Shown: positions 1 through 9,439 of the stretch, piece by piece | Position numbering within the stretch: the stretch's first letter is position 1 | Layout: every line of letters starts with the position of its first letter | Assembly (NCBI GenBank): GCA_002725275.1 | Contig: PBOE01000026.1 | Span: 14,973 to 35,787, forward strand | Length of the DNA: 20,815 bases | Direction of reading: 5' to 3' | DNA from: Methanobacteriota archaeon | GTDB taxonomy: Archaea > Thermoplasmatota > Poseidoniia > Poseidoniales > Poseidoniaceae | Notes under the pieces: generated by a model | What the model saw: only the letters and a program-made list of their open reading frames with translations | Databases searched by the model: none | What the model was told of the DNA's origin: nothing | Position numbers and translations under genes: made by a program

Positions 1-402
1 ACGATGATTGCTCCGGACGACCTCAAGGACAGCGAGGAAGTGTTGTTTGATTTCCGTGTCACCCCCATGAACAACGAAACGCCGTACGACGATGACTACA
101 TTCAGCAGTTCAGTTTCTCCTACATGACGGAGTGCACTGGCGCGGGCTGCCTCCTTCAGGAGCTCATCAACCCCGAACCCCAGACCGTGGTGTTCTACGT
201 GGTCATCTTGGCCCTGCTGTTTTACGCCCGTGGCCGAAGCGGCCGTCGCAGCGATGATTACGAGAAGGACGACTTCCCCGACGTGTTCGACGAGGCGGCC
301 GGCTTGGAGGTCTACGACGACGACGATCTCCCTGCGCCGGTCCTTGCGCAGGACGACGAAGACGACGAACTCGAACTGCTCGACGAACTCGACGATTTGT
401 GA
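1..402 (+). CDS. C-terminal part of a single-span membrane protein with acidic cytoplasmic tail (5' end outside window)
   Basis: The reading frame is open from base 1 and stops with TGA at 400-402. The first ATG, at base 4, has no visible upstream context, so the gene very probably starts before the window. The visible 133 codons hold about 55 residues of probably extracellular sequence with a close Cys pair (CTGAGC), then one hydrophobic span (TVVFYVVILALLFYARG, roughly residues 60-76 from the ATG), then basic residues (RGRSGRR) and a tail very rich in Asp and Glu. The positive-inside rule suggests the acidic tail is cytoplasmic. This copies the plan of the giant gene 102 bases downstream: outside domain, C-terminal span, cytoplasmic tail. 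The two could be co-transcribed. I do not recognise a family. A component of the same surface complex is possible but is only inferred from position. Confidence 0.7.
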   Translation, partial: TMIAPDDLKDSEEVLFDFRVTPMNNETPYDDDYIQQFSFSYMTECTGAGCLLQELINPEPQTVVFYVVILALLFYARGRSGRRSDDYEKDDFPDVFDEAAGLEVYDDDDLPAPVLAQDDEDDELELLDELDDL

Positions 403-473
403 GCGTTTGGGCCCTCAGGACGGCCCGAGTTCCAAGGTCCAATCTGCGGGTTGTATGAACAGCGTACCATTTC

Positions 474-503
474 CCTTATGAGGCATCAGACGCACCCAAT
501 CGC
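474..503 (+). promoter_or_regulatory. candidate TATA element for a leaderless start of the giant gene
   Basis: The 101-base gap between the two plus-strand genes has no Shine-Dalgarno-like purine run before GTG 504 or ATG 513. A TTATGA element at 476-481 lies about 25 bases before GTG 504, the usual archaeal spacing from TATA box to transcription start. That would give a transcript with almost no leader. The match to a TATA consensus is weak, so this is suggestive only. Confidence 0.25.
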
Positions 504-3500
504 GTGAGACCCATGCTGACAGGCTCGAATTCCACGGCGGCCGCGATTCGACCAGCACTCGCCGAGCGCAAAAAAGCGCTCAAATCGTTGATGCTCACGA
601 TGCTGATGCTCACCTCCACCCTGGCCGCCATCCAGTACACCGCTGTGGACGTCCAGGCCGCCTCCGATCAGGACGGCGACGGGTTGACCTACGGGCTGGA
701 GTACCTCATGAACACGCAGCCAAACGATCCCGACTCCGACAACGACGGCTTGCCCGACGGTTGGGAGTGGAAGTACGGTCTCGACCCGCTGTCCTCCAGC
801 GGCATGGACGGCGCCGTGGCTGACCCGGACGGCGACGGCATGTCCAACCTCCAAGAATACCTCTACCTCCAGCCGTCCGGTTGGGACAACAGCAACACCG
901 CCTCGTTGTTGGACAACGGTGTGTGGTGGAACGGAACCATTCCCGTCAACGACTGGAACGAGGAGGACGCCATGCAGTTCAACCAGCCCGCTTGCGGTGC
1001 GTCCGGCTCAGACGGAACGGGAACCATCATCCTCTGCGACGAAGACCCCGTTGGCAACATCTGCACCAACGGCTTCGACGACGACAAGGACGGGTTTGTT
1101 GATTCCGCAGACTCCGACAACGACGGCGATGCAGATTGTGCTTCGGACGACGATGACGGCGACGGTGTCATCGACGAAGACCCCGCCGGCTGGGACACCG
1201 ACGGCGACGGCATGCCTGACGGTTGGGAGGCTGCCAACGGCCTCAACGCGACCTCACCTTCCAACGCTGACGGGCCCAACGGCGACCCCGACGGCGACGG
1301 CCTGAACAACCTCTTGGAGTACGTGAACCCAACGTGGACCACGATGTGCGGTTCCTCGCCTTGTTTCCGCAACGGTCCCGACGGCATCGTCACGGAGACC
1401 ACTTCGCCTTGCGACCCGGTGCAGGGCATCGGTCCGGGCGGCTGCGCCACCTTCACCGCTGAGGTTGACGGCATCACGTCCACCGACCCCCAGCGTGCAG
1501 ACACCGACGGGGACGGTCTCAACGACTCCTACGAAGCGCTCACGCTGCTGACCGACCCGACCTCGTCCGACACCGACAGCGACGGCATCAGCGACGGCGT
1601 TGAGGTCAACGGCGCCTACGGCAACCCCGCTCAAGCCAGCGACCCTCGAAACAACAACACCGACGGCGACGCCTTTGACGACGGCGAGGAAGACGCCAAT
1701 TTCAACGGCGTGCTGGATGCCGGCGAAACCGACCCCACTCGACGTGAGGATTCCGGGGACGAAGACCAAGACGGCATTCAAAACTGGGAAGAAAACCTGA
1801 CCTGCACCCTCTGGAACGTGGCCGATACGGACTTCGGTGGCATCAACGACGGGCAGGAGCGAAACATCAGCCACGGAACCGATCCTTGTGATTCCCTGGT
1901 GAATTTCGAAACCACCTTTGTTCAATCGCTCCCCGGAAGTCGCCTTGAGGTCGGCGACGGCTCAGGTTTCAATCCCGCAGGTGGCACGGGATGGTACAAC
2001 GTCTCGGGGACGTGGGAATCCTTCGCCTACACCACGGTGGTGAACAACGTCCTCCAGGGTGTATCCAACACTCCCTCGGGAACAGCGACAGACGTGGCGA
2101 ATCGGAACGGCTCGTTCTGTCACACCGACGCCGTGAACGCAGGCACCATCACAACCACGCAGAACTACTGCGATGACGATTTCGAGGACACCGACGGTGA
2201 TGGTTTGGCTGACTGGCAGGAATTGCTCGGCACGTTTGGATGGTTTTCCAACCCGAGCATCGCTGACAGCGACGCTGACGGCGTGAACGACTTCGATGAA
2301 ATTCAGGACAACACCGATCCGAACCAACCGTGTGCCAACCTGCTCGACGACGACGGCGACGGTCTGAACAACTATTTCGAAAACTCCACCGGTTGCGACC
2401 TGATTTACATTGGCATCACCAACGGGTCCCAGGACGTTTGGGTGACCACCTCCACTGCTTACGACACCGACCAAGGCGGTGTGGACGACCGGAGCGAATA
2501 CTTTGACGGCACCAACCCTGAGAACGACCCTTCCGATGACATTCAACCCGACGACTTTGACGGCGACGGGATTCCCGACGCCGTGGAGAACCAAACGGGA
2601 ACCGACTGGACCAACCCTGACACCGACGGTGGCGGAATGCTTGACGGTTTGGAATGCCCTGACATTTTCTGGTTTGTGAACTGTGCCGGTGCACCCTTCG
2701 ATCCCTTTGACCCCACCGACGACATCATGTCAACGGGCATCGTGTTCTACGCCAACAACACCTCAGGAACGGTTGACCTCAACCTCGACCACCGCTGGCG
2801 AACCATCACCAACGACTTCTACACGGGCACGACGTACGCTCACCTCGAAAGCGTCCACCCTGCCTCGACCCTGACCATCCCGGTCAGCAACCTCACGCAT
2901 TTGGCTCCGATCTCCTTCGCGAACGACACCGTGGAGTGGAACGTTCAGTTCACGCAACCGTTGGCTTCCGGACAAATACCCGCTCCATCGTGGTACTCGA
3001 ACGTGTCGTTCTACTTCGAGCCCACCGCCAACATCTCGAGAACCAACGACACCCACATCCTCACCGTTGAGGAAGGTTCGATTGACCAGGTCGTTTTCCA
3101 GCAACCGGAGTATTACTTCGACTGGGCCACCTTGGCTTCGACCACCGTTCCCGGCCAAGGCTTCCCGTACGAGTTGCTCCTCGATCCACAGTTCAGCGAT
3201 TCATCTTCTGAGTTCTCTTACGTGCGGAACATCACGTTCGGCGTCATTAACGACGCCGGCGCCACGGACGCTTACAGCACGGCCTTGGCCCTCGAGGACT
3301 TCATCATCAACGGCAACAGCACGACGGAATTCAAGCGGAATTTCAACGGCTCCGGCACCAGCAGCCCGGTTGACGTGACCCTCAACGTGCTCGAAGCGCT
3401 GAAAGAAGGGTCCTGCCGAGAGTTCAACACGGCGTTCGTCACCATGGCGCGACTTGCTGGGCTGCCCGCACGTCAAGTCACCGGGTACATCGGCGGCACG

Positions 3501-6500
3501 TGGACGGGAGACGGATATGCCGTCTACTCCACCGATGCTGCGACCTGGTCCGAGGTCCGCCTGCAGCAAAACAGCGCCAACGGCAACACCGACCTCGGTT
3601 GGATTCCCTTCGACCCGTGCCCGCCTGCCGAAGAGGTTGAAATCGTGAACCAGACCATTTCAACCCTGACGGTGGCTCGAGACGGCACGGAGAGCATCAC
3701 GGTCACCGGCCAACTGCGCTACGTCGGCAACGGGACGCCCATCGAGGACATCCGTGTGTTCTCCTACCTCACGCCCTCCGCCGATGCCGAGTTCGTCCCC
3801 GGACCGGGCGCCACCCAGGAAATTCTGCTGGACGAGAACCTCACCGCCGCCGACGGGACCTTCACGCTCACCGGTTTCCCCAGCGCCCCAACGGCGCCAG
3901 GCATGCACAACATCGTCATCGAGCATCGTCAGTCTGGCTATGTATCACACGATGGCGTCGTGTTCGACGGCTTCGTCAACTTGACAGAAAATTCGACCCT
4001 AAATCATACCGCACCGTTGGCCATCAACGCCCCCATCGCTGGTGCAGGGGCCACGACGGTCATCGAGGGCCGGTTGGTGCTCGCCAACCAGCCGGTTGAC
4101 GAAATTTTCAACATGCCCAACCAAACCGTGTGGCTGTCCTACACTTCGTCGGTGGACGGGGCTCAAAACCTCTCAACCCAGACCGACCTCAGCGGTTCGT
4201 GGAGCATCACCCTCAACCTCAGTGAATCTGAACCTCGTGGCAACCTCGCAGCGACCATGGGCTTCTCCGGATGGCAGGACACCTCGGTACCGGGTGCCAC
4301 CCCTGCCGCCTTCCACCTCAACCCCACCACGACCAGCATCGTGCTCAACGTGACCGATGCGCCCAACCTGACAGCGACCATCGAAGGTCCGCTGACCAAC
4401 AACAGCATCTTGCTGCTCGACAACGACGTTTGGGTCAACGGCAGTGCCTTGTCGCTGGGTGCATCACCCACAGCCCTCACCGGTGACCTGCAATTCGCCG
4501 TGCGAGCTAACGACTCTGGCGACGCATGGATGGAAGTCTTCAACCTGAGCGTCTCCGGGACCTTCTCGGTCCAGTACCTCCTTCCAGCCAACCTCATGGT
4601 GGCGGCAGGTGAAATTGAAACTCGCCTGCGCTTCTTCCCCGCCACGCTGCCGGCCACCGATGACGCCAACGTTTCTGCAGGAGCGCCCTACTTCCTGCGC
4701 GGCATGCTGACGTTCCAAGTTCAAGAATCCGCACAGGTTCGTGGTCAAGACGCTCTCCTCACGGTGCAAATCAACGACCACCGCGGCATCGCCGCCACCT
4801 CTGACCTCCTCGGCAACTTCGACTTCAGTTTCGATGGTTCTTGGTTCAACACGACGGTCGACCCCGAGTTCGACCTCCTCGAAATCACCCTGCCGCTGGA
4901 CGCCAACCTGCGATCGGGCGATTACCCCATCGACATCGCCTTCAACGGCTCATCGTTCTATCAGCCTTCCACGGGCAACGGCTCGATGCGCGTCATGGCT
5001 GACATCGGTTGGAACCTGTCCATCGCCCAGGACTGGACGTACATGGGCAACACCACGCGGCTGTTCGGCGACATCTTCGATTCGGTCTACCTCACTCCTG
5101 TTCTCAACAACACGACCCTGATCACCGTGTCCCTGTTCACCGAGCAAGGCCCGATTGATGTCGCACAGGCCACCCTGAACAACACCACCGGGGCCTTCGA
5201 CATCCCCATCACCATGCCAACCACCCTCCGGTCGGACGCCTACGAGTTCGTCGTTGACTTCGATTTCCTGACGCAGGCACCGCCTGGAGGCGCCTACTAC
5301 GCCTTTGTTGACTCAGCTGTACCTCCAGCACCGCCGACTCAAATTTCCCAGTTGGGCGGCATCATCACGGAGGTGGTGGTTGAGGCGGAACGATCGGCGT
5401 ACATCGTTGAAATGAACGACACGATTTCGCTCACCGCCAAGATCACCGATGTTGCCGACAATTCCAACATCAGCGGCGCCGGCGTCGACTACATCTGGGA
5501 TTATGGAAACACCAACCAGAGCCTCGGTATCGTTGCGAGCAACAGCGAAGGAAACGCCACGTTCGACTTCACACCGTCCGGCATTGCGCCTGGCTACTAC
5601 GACGTGGCCATCGTGGTTCAAGACGACCTCTCAGCCGCTCTCGCTGCCGGAAACGCCCGTCGCTACGGAAACGCCACCATCGTAAACGTCACCGTCCAGG
5701 TCACCAGCGCCATCACCCTCATGTCCGTGCCGAGCACCGTCACCGCCGGCGTACCCTTCAACGTCATGGGTCAGGTGGAGGACGGGGAGAACGCCAGCAG
5801 AGGCCTCATCTCTGCCGTTCGCCTCAACGTGTTCTGGCTGGAAAACCCCGAAGAAATTCTGCTGAGCAATTTCGCCACCACCGCCAACGGCAGTTTCAAC
5901 ATGACCGTGCCGACCGACACTGCAGGCAACGGAACCACGCGAGGTCCTCACACCCTGATCATCACCGTGGTCAACGAGTCCTCGCCGTTCTACCTCACGG
6001 CGACGGCCCAATCTCCCGTTCAGGTGATGGGTGTCTCTCGCCTTGAGAATTTGCAGCCCCTGAACGCCGTGGCCATCAATCGCGGCAACAGCATCAACAT
6101 GTCCGCCAAGTTGGTTGAGGCCTCCGACCTCTTTGCGCCGCTTTCAAACTACGAAGTCGGGCTTCAGTTCCATGAAACTTGGCTTACGCCCCAAAGCACC
6201 GACGGTGAGGGCTTCGCTAACTTCACCTTCACCGTGCCTTACGACCACCCACTGGGTCTCATCGTCGTCCAGATGGTGTTCAACGGTTCAACCGATTTGC
6301 TCTCGACGAGTGCGAACCTGACCAGCATCACGGTGAGATCGCTCACGTTCTTGGTCGTTGACAGCATCGCAGCGAACCCCGTCGCAGGAACAGCGTTCAA
6401 CATCAGCGGCCAAATCATTTCCGACAACGGCTCGGGATTGGAAGAGCGAGACGGCAGTGTCCTTGCCAACGCCAACGTTCTCTTTTCGATCAACGGCCAG

Positions 6501-9434
6501 CCCGCAGGCTTCACCGCTACGGGTGGAACCGTTGGCGTTGACGGGTTCTGGAACGCCACCATCCGGCTCAGCGAGACCTTCGCCGCTGGAAGTCACCTCA
6601 TGGAGGCCACCTACATTCCCACCGTGAACTACTACGTCGGTTCCGACAACAACACAACCTTCGATTCCCGTGGATTCTCGGTGATGAACTTCATCGTTCC
6701 CATCCTTGACGGCATCGGCCAACCCTCGCTGAACGACCGCACCGAGCGGGGTACGCCGGTGGACTTCTCCGTTCTGTTGCGAGACAACCAGGGTGCTCCA
6801 ATTGCGAACCAGAGCGTGGTCGTCTCCTTGACCTCCACGATGAACGACGCATCACCCGTTCAAATCACGGTGCTGACCGCCGCCAACGGCTCGGCTTGGG
6901 GCAACCTCACCGTTCCTGCCAACATGACCGTCGGTCCGACGGACATTCACGCTGCTTACGCTGGCATCCCGGGTACCACGGGCATTGTCGGTACCAACGC
7001 CACCTCAAAGTTCGTGGTCCTCGGGCAAACCGACGTGGTCATCACGGAAGCACCAACGGTTCTGGTGGCCGGTGATACGCTGGTGGTGAACGGTACGCTC
7101 CTCGACGACCTCGGTTTGGTGCTCCAGAGCAACGGTGTTGCTTCAACAGCGATCGTCCACTTGCTGATCGACGGCGTGCCCGTGGCCAGCATCGAGACCG
7201 ACAACCTCACCGGCGCCTACACGTTCTCGTACACGCTCCCTGAGGACACGGCTGCAGGCCCGCATCTCATCAGCGTTGAATTCCGCGGTGGACGGGAATG
7301 GGTGGACCCGGTTGGCTACGGTGATTCCAACAACCCCGAGTACTACATGCCAAGTTCAGCCTCGGTCGACTTCAACGTGAGTGTACCCACCAAGATTCTC
7401 CTGTTGACCGCATCCGGCGACGCCGACCGTGAGACCACGATGACCATCCAAGGCCGTCTGCTCGACGTTGTCGACAACCCGTTGCCCAACATGACGATTG
7501 AGATTTGGCTGGGCGGCCAGTGGTTGACCAACACCACCACCGATGAAATTGGCGAATTCACCGCCGTTCATCCCGTCCCTGCAGACGCTCCGCTCGGCCC
7601 GGTCGTCCTCGAAACGCGCTTCACCGGTACGGTAGCCTACCTGCCGAGCAACGCTTCCGGTCTTTGGGAAATCTTCAGCCCTGTTCTGGTCACGGTCGAC
7701 ATTTCATCACCCGTGGCGGTCAACGAAACGGTCACCATCACCGGCTCGGTGGTCGACAACCAACTCGTTGGCATCGGCAACCACCAGGTTCAACTCGTCG
7801 TTGAGGGGATCGTCATCAACAGCCTGACGACGAACCAAAACGGGGATTTCACCTTCGACTGGGTGGTCCCTGACATCTTCGACTTCGGCAACCGCACGCT
7901 GGTGGCAGAAGTCGCCCCGCAGGGCTACTACCGAAGCGGAGAAGGCAACGCTACCTTCTTCCTTTCCCACCGCTCGTGGGTCACCCTCCTCTTCGAGGAC
8001 GGTATCGACGCCACCCGAGGCGACACCTGGGAACTGAGCGGTCGTCTCTACGACTTTGATACGGTTGACCGAGACGGTCTGGTCGGGTTTGAGTTGCTGG
8101 TCCAACTTGACGGAAACACCCTGTTCACGACCACGACCGGGGCTGACGGCGCTTGGAGCGCCACCGTCCCGGCAACAATGGACCTCACACGCGGACAGCA
8201 CACCATCACGGTGGTGTTCGAGGGAACACAGGCTCACTTGGCCGCCGAAGCAGAAAGCAGCGTCCGAGTCTGGGCCGACCTGCTCATTCAGGTCGATGCC
8301 GCCACCCGCACACCGGTGGTCACGCGCTCGGACAACTTGTTCGAACCCATCTTCTATTCCGGCTCCGTCCAAGAAGTCGGAGGTTCGGGCGAGGTCTTTG
8401 AGAACCTCCTCCTGTCCATCGGCAACGGTTCCGACTGTGAAAGCGGTCGTGAGGGTGCTCGCTGTTTCTCCAACACCACGGTTTCTTGGTCCAACGGCAA
8501 CTATTCACTGAGCGCAATGGCCCCGTATTGGCTTGAGGTCGGTTCACAGTACTTCTTCCTCGACGTTGCTCGCAACGACACGCTCTACCTGAACGCTGCC
8601 AGCATCAGCCAGACCGTCTTCGTCCAAGTCGACGCTGTCATCACCGTGGATCTGCTCGACATCGTTGAGAACGAACAAGAAGACGTCGGCGGTTCGTTGA
8701 CCGTGATTGCTGAAGACACGAAAGTCGGTCTGCCCGGCATCGATATCGTGGTTTATCTCTACGACGCGAATCAATCGCAACTCGCTAACCTCGGTGCGCA
8801 GACCGATGAAAACGGCCGTGCTCCGTTCGTCTTCAAGGCCGACCCGCCCTACGGCGATGCCGACATCTGGGGCCAGCTCACCATGGACATCATCGTGAAC
8901 GACCCACGTCTTTCTGCACAAAGCATCCAGGCCTTCGAAACCCTTCGGAGCGATGGGTTTGCGCCGCAGTATGAATTCGAAGCAGAGCAAGCCGAAACGC
9001 CGTGGTGGTCCTACGTCCTCGTGGTGCTGTTGGCAGCCCTCATCGCTGGCGGTGTGGTCTTGTATCGACGAAAGATGATCGCCGACGACCTCCTCAAAGA
9101 CGCCGCTGAAGTCTTTGCCTACACCGCTGAACTCTTGGCAGCCGGCGACGCCATTCGCGAAGCCATCTTCACGTGCTATCAGGACCTCTGTGGGCTGTTG
9201 CAGCAACGCGGCTTCCTGCGTCGGGATTTCGAAACGGTGCGTGAGTTTGAATTCGCCGTTCGTCAGGCACTGCAAGGTGTTTCAGAAGATGCGTTGACCG
9301 CCCTTGACAACACCTTCGAGATGGCCCGGTACAGCCGAGAGGAGATGGGTTCACAACACCAAGACGTTGCTCTGCAGGCTCTGAACCGAATCAGCGGTGA
9401 AATCGCTCAGATCCAATCCATCCCGCAACGCTGA
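504..9434 (+). CDS. giant cell-surface protein: TSP3 repeats, transglutaminase-like domain, beta-sandwich array, membrane span, DUF4129-like tail
   Basis: The product is about 2976 residues from GTG 504, or 2973 from ATG 513; neither start has a Shine-Dalgarno site. Residues 1-53 form a signal peptide: basic KKALK, a hydrophobic core rich in Met and Leu, then a VQA/AS cleavage site. Residues 54-745 carry many DxDGDGxxD repeats (TSP3/EF-hand-like, Ca-binding) and an NICTNGFDDDKDG motif common in bacterial surface proteins. Residues about 930-1045 look like a transglutaminase core: GSCREFNTAF with Cys971, LAGLPARQVTGY, TWSEV and GWIPFDP with Asp1037. The usual His before AW is Ala1013. Residues about 1050-2830 form an array of Ig-like or carboxypeptidase-regulatory-like beta domains (recurring D..G.(F/W)). 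Residues 2834-2856 are a membrane span. The last 115 residues resemble DUF4129 (REAIFTCYQDLCGLLQQRG ... AVRQAL ... MARYSREEM). Transglutaminase and DUF4129 domains co-occur in TgpA-type proteins, which supports both calls. The protein is probably anchored with its bulk outside. Its substrate is unknown. Confidence 0.9.
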   Translation: MRPMLTGSNSTAAAIRPALAERKKALKSLMLTMLMLTSTLAAIQYTAVDVQAASDQDGDGLTYGLEYLMNTQPNDPDSDNDGLPDGWEWKYGLDPLSSSGMDGAVADPDGDGMSNLQEYLYLQPSGWDNSNTASLLDNGVWWNGTIPVNDWNEEDAMQFNQPACGASGSDGTGTIILCDEDPVGNICTNGFDDDKDGFVDSADSDNDGDADCASDDDDGDGVIDEDPAGWDTDGDGMPDGWEAANGLNATSPSNADGPNGDPDGDGLNNLLEYVNPTWTTMCGSSPCFRNGPDGIVTETTSPCDPVQGIGPGGCATFTAEVDGITSTDPQRADTDGDGLNDSYEALTLLTDPTSSDTDSDGISDGVEVNGAYGNPAQASDPRNNNTDGDAFDDGEEDANFNGVLDAGETDPTRREDSGDEDQDGIQNWEENLTCTLWNVADTDFGGINDGQERNISHGTDPCDSLVNFETTFVQSLPGSRLEVGDGSGFNPAGGTGWYNVSGTWESFAYTTVVNNVLQGVSNTPSGTATDVANRNGSFCHTDAVNAGTITTTQNYCDDDFEDTDGDGLADWQELLGTFGWFSNPSIADSDADGVNDFDEIQDNTDPNQPCANLLDDDGDGLNNYFENSTGCDLIYIGITNGSQDVWVTTSTAYDTDQGGVDDRSEYFDGTNPENDPSDDIQPDDFDGDGIPDAVENQTGTDWTNPDTDGGGMLDGLECPDIFWFVNCAGAPFDPFDPTDDIMSTGIVFYANNTSGTVDLNLDHRWRTITNDFYTGTTYAHLESVHPASTLTIPVSNLTHLAPISFANDTVEWNVQFTQPLASGQIPAPSWYSNVSFYFEPTANISRTNDTHILTVEEGSIDQVVFQQPEYYFDWATLASTTVPGQGFPYELLLDPQFSDSSSEFSYVRNITFGVINDAGATDAYSTALALEDFIINGNSTTEFKRNFNGSGTSSPVDVTLNVLEALKEGSCREFNTAFVTMARLAGLPARQVTGYIGGTWTGDGYAVYSTDAATWSEVRLQQNSANGNTDLGWIPFDPCPPAEEVEIVNQTISTLTVARDGTESITVTGQLRYVGNGTPIEDIRVFSYLTPSADAEFVPGPGATQEILLDENLTAADGTFTLTGFPSAPTAPGMHNIVIEHRQSGYVSHDGVVFDGFVNLTENSTLNHTAPLAINAPIAGAGATTVIEGRLVLANQPVDEIFNMPNQTVWLSYTSSVDGAQNLSTQTDLSGSWSITLNLSESEPRGNLAATMGFSGWQDTSVPGATPAAFHLNPTTTSIVLNVTDAPNLTATIEGPLTNNSILLLDNDVWVNGSALSLGASPTALTGDLQFAVRANDSGDAWMEVFNLSVSGTFSVQYLLPANLMVAAGEIETRLRFFPATLPATDDANVSAGAPYFLRGMLTFQVQESAQVRGQDALLTVQINDHRGIAATSDLLGNFDFSFDGSWFNTTVDPEFDLLEITLPLDANLRSGDYPIDIAFNGSSFYQPSTGNGSMRVMADIGWNLSIAQDWTYMGNTTRLFGDIFDSVYLTPVLNNTTLITVSLFTEQGPIDVAQATLNNTTGAFDIPITMPTTLRSDAYEFVVDFDFLTQAPPGGAYYAFVDSAVPPAPPTQISQLGGIITEVVVEAERSAYIVEMNDTISLTAKITDVADNSNISGAGVDYIWDYGNTNQSLGIVASNSEGNATFDFTPSGIAPGYYDVAIVVQDDLSAALAAGNARRYGNATIVNVTVQVTSAITLMSVPSTVTAGVPFNVMGQVEDGENASRGLISAVRLNVFWLENPEEILLSNFATTANGSFNMTVPTDTAGNGTTRGPHTLIITVVNESSPFYLTATAQSPVQVMGVSRLENLQPLNAVAINRGNSINMSAKLVEASDLFAPLSNYEVGLQFHETWLTPQSTDGEGFANFTFTVPYDHPLGLIVVQMVFNGSTDLLSTSANLTSITVRSLTFLVVDSIAANPVAGTAFNISGQIISDNGSGLEERDGSVLANANVLFSINGQPAGFTATGGTVGVDGFWNATIRLSETFAAGSHLMEATYIPTVNYYVGSDNNTTFDSRGFSVMNFIVPILDGIGQPSLNDRTERGTPVDFSVLLRDNQGAPIANQSVVVSLTSTMNDASPVQITVLTAANGSAWGNLTVPANMTVGPTDIHAAYAGIPGTTGIVGTNATSKFVVLGQTDVVITEAPTVLVAGDTLVVNGTLLDDLGLVLQSNGVASTAIVHLLIDGVPVASIETDNLTGAYTFSYTLPEDTAAGPHLISVEFRGGREWVDPVGYGDSNNPEYYMPSSASVDFNVSVPTKILLLTASGDADRETTMTIQGRLLDVVDNPLPNMTIEIWLGGQWLTNTTTDEIGEFTAVHPVPADAPLGPVVLETRFTGTVAYLPSNASGLWEIFSPVLVTVDISSPVAVNETVTITGSVVDNQLVGIGNHQVQLVVEGIVINSLTTNQNGDFTFDWVVPDIFDFGNRTLVAEVAPQGYYRSGEGNATFFLSHRSWVTLLFEDGIDATRGDTWELSGRLYDFDTVDRDGLVGFELLVQLDGNTLFTTTTGADGAWSATVPATMDLTRGQHTITVVFEGTQAHLAAEAESSVRVWADLLIQVDAATRTPVVTRSDNLFEPIFYSGSVQEVGGSGEVFENLLLSIGNGSDCESGREGARCFSNTTVSWSNGNYSLSAMAPYWLEVGSQYFFLDVARNDTLYLNAASISQTVFVQVDAVITVDLLDIVENEQEDVGGSLTVIAEDTKVGLPGIDIVVYLYDANQSQLANLGAQTDENGRAPFVFKADPPYGDADIWGQLTMDIIVNDPRLSAQSIQAFETLRSDGFAPQYEFEAEQAETPWWSYVLVVLLAALIAGGVVLYRRKMIADDLLKDAAEVFAYTAELLAAGDAIREAIFTCYQDLCGLLQQRGFLRRDFETVREFEFAVRQALQGVSEDALTALDNTFEMARYSREEMGSQHQDVALQALNRISGEIAQIQSIPQR
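660..2738 (+). repeat. TSP3/EF-hand-like aspartate repeat region of the giant protein
   Basis: These are coding repeats, not a DNA-level array. Units of the form (D/N)xDxDG(D/L)xD recur irregularly, often followed by a WE or YE aromatic-acid pair (DGLPDGWEWKYGLDP, DGMPDGWEAANGL, DGLADWQELLGT). The spacing and flanks vary and include several Cys residues that could form disulfides. The family binds Ca2+ through the Asp side chains, and the Asp load also gives a very acidic surface, suited to seawater. Confidence 0.85.
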
Positions 9435-9439
9435 GTCGC

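Noticed and set aside
863..1925. Long open frames on the minus strand opposite the Asp-repeat region
   Set aside because: They are antisense shadows of GAC/GGC-rich repeat codons, with repetitive Val/Gly or Ser/Pro composition and no ribosome site.
7707..8372. 221-codon minus-strand open frame inside the giant gene
   Set aside because: It lies fully inside a well-supported coding region in the opposite sense, with no recognisable motif.
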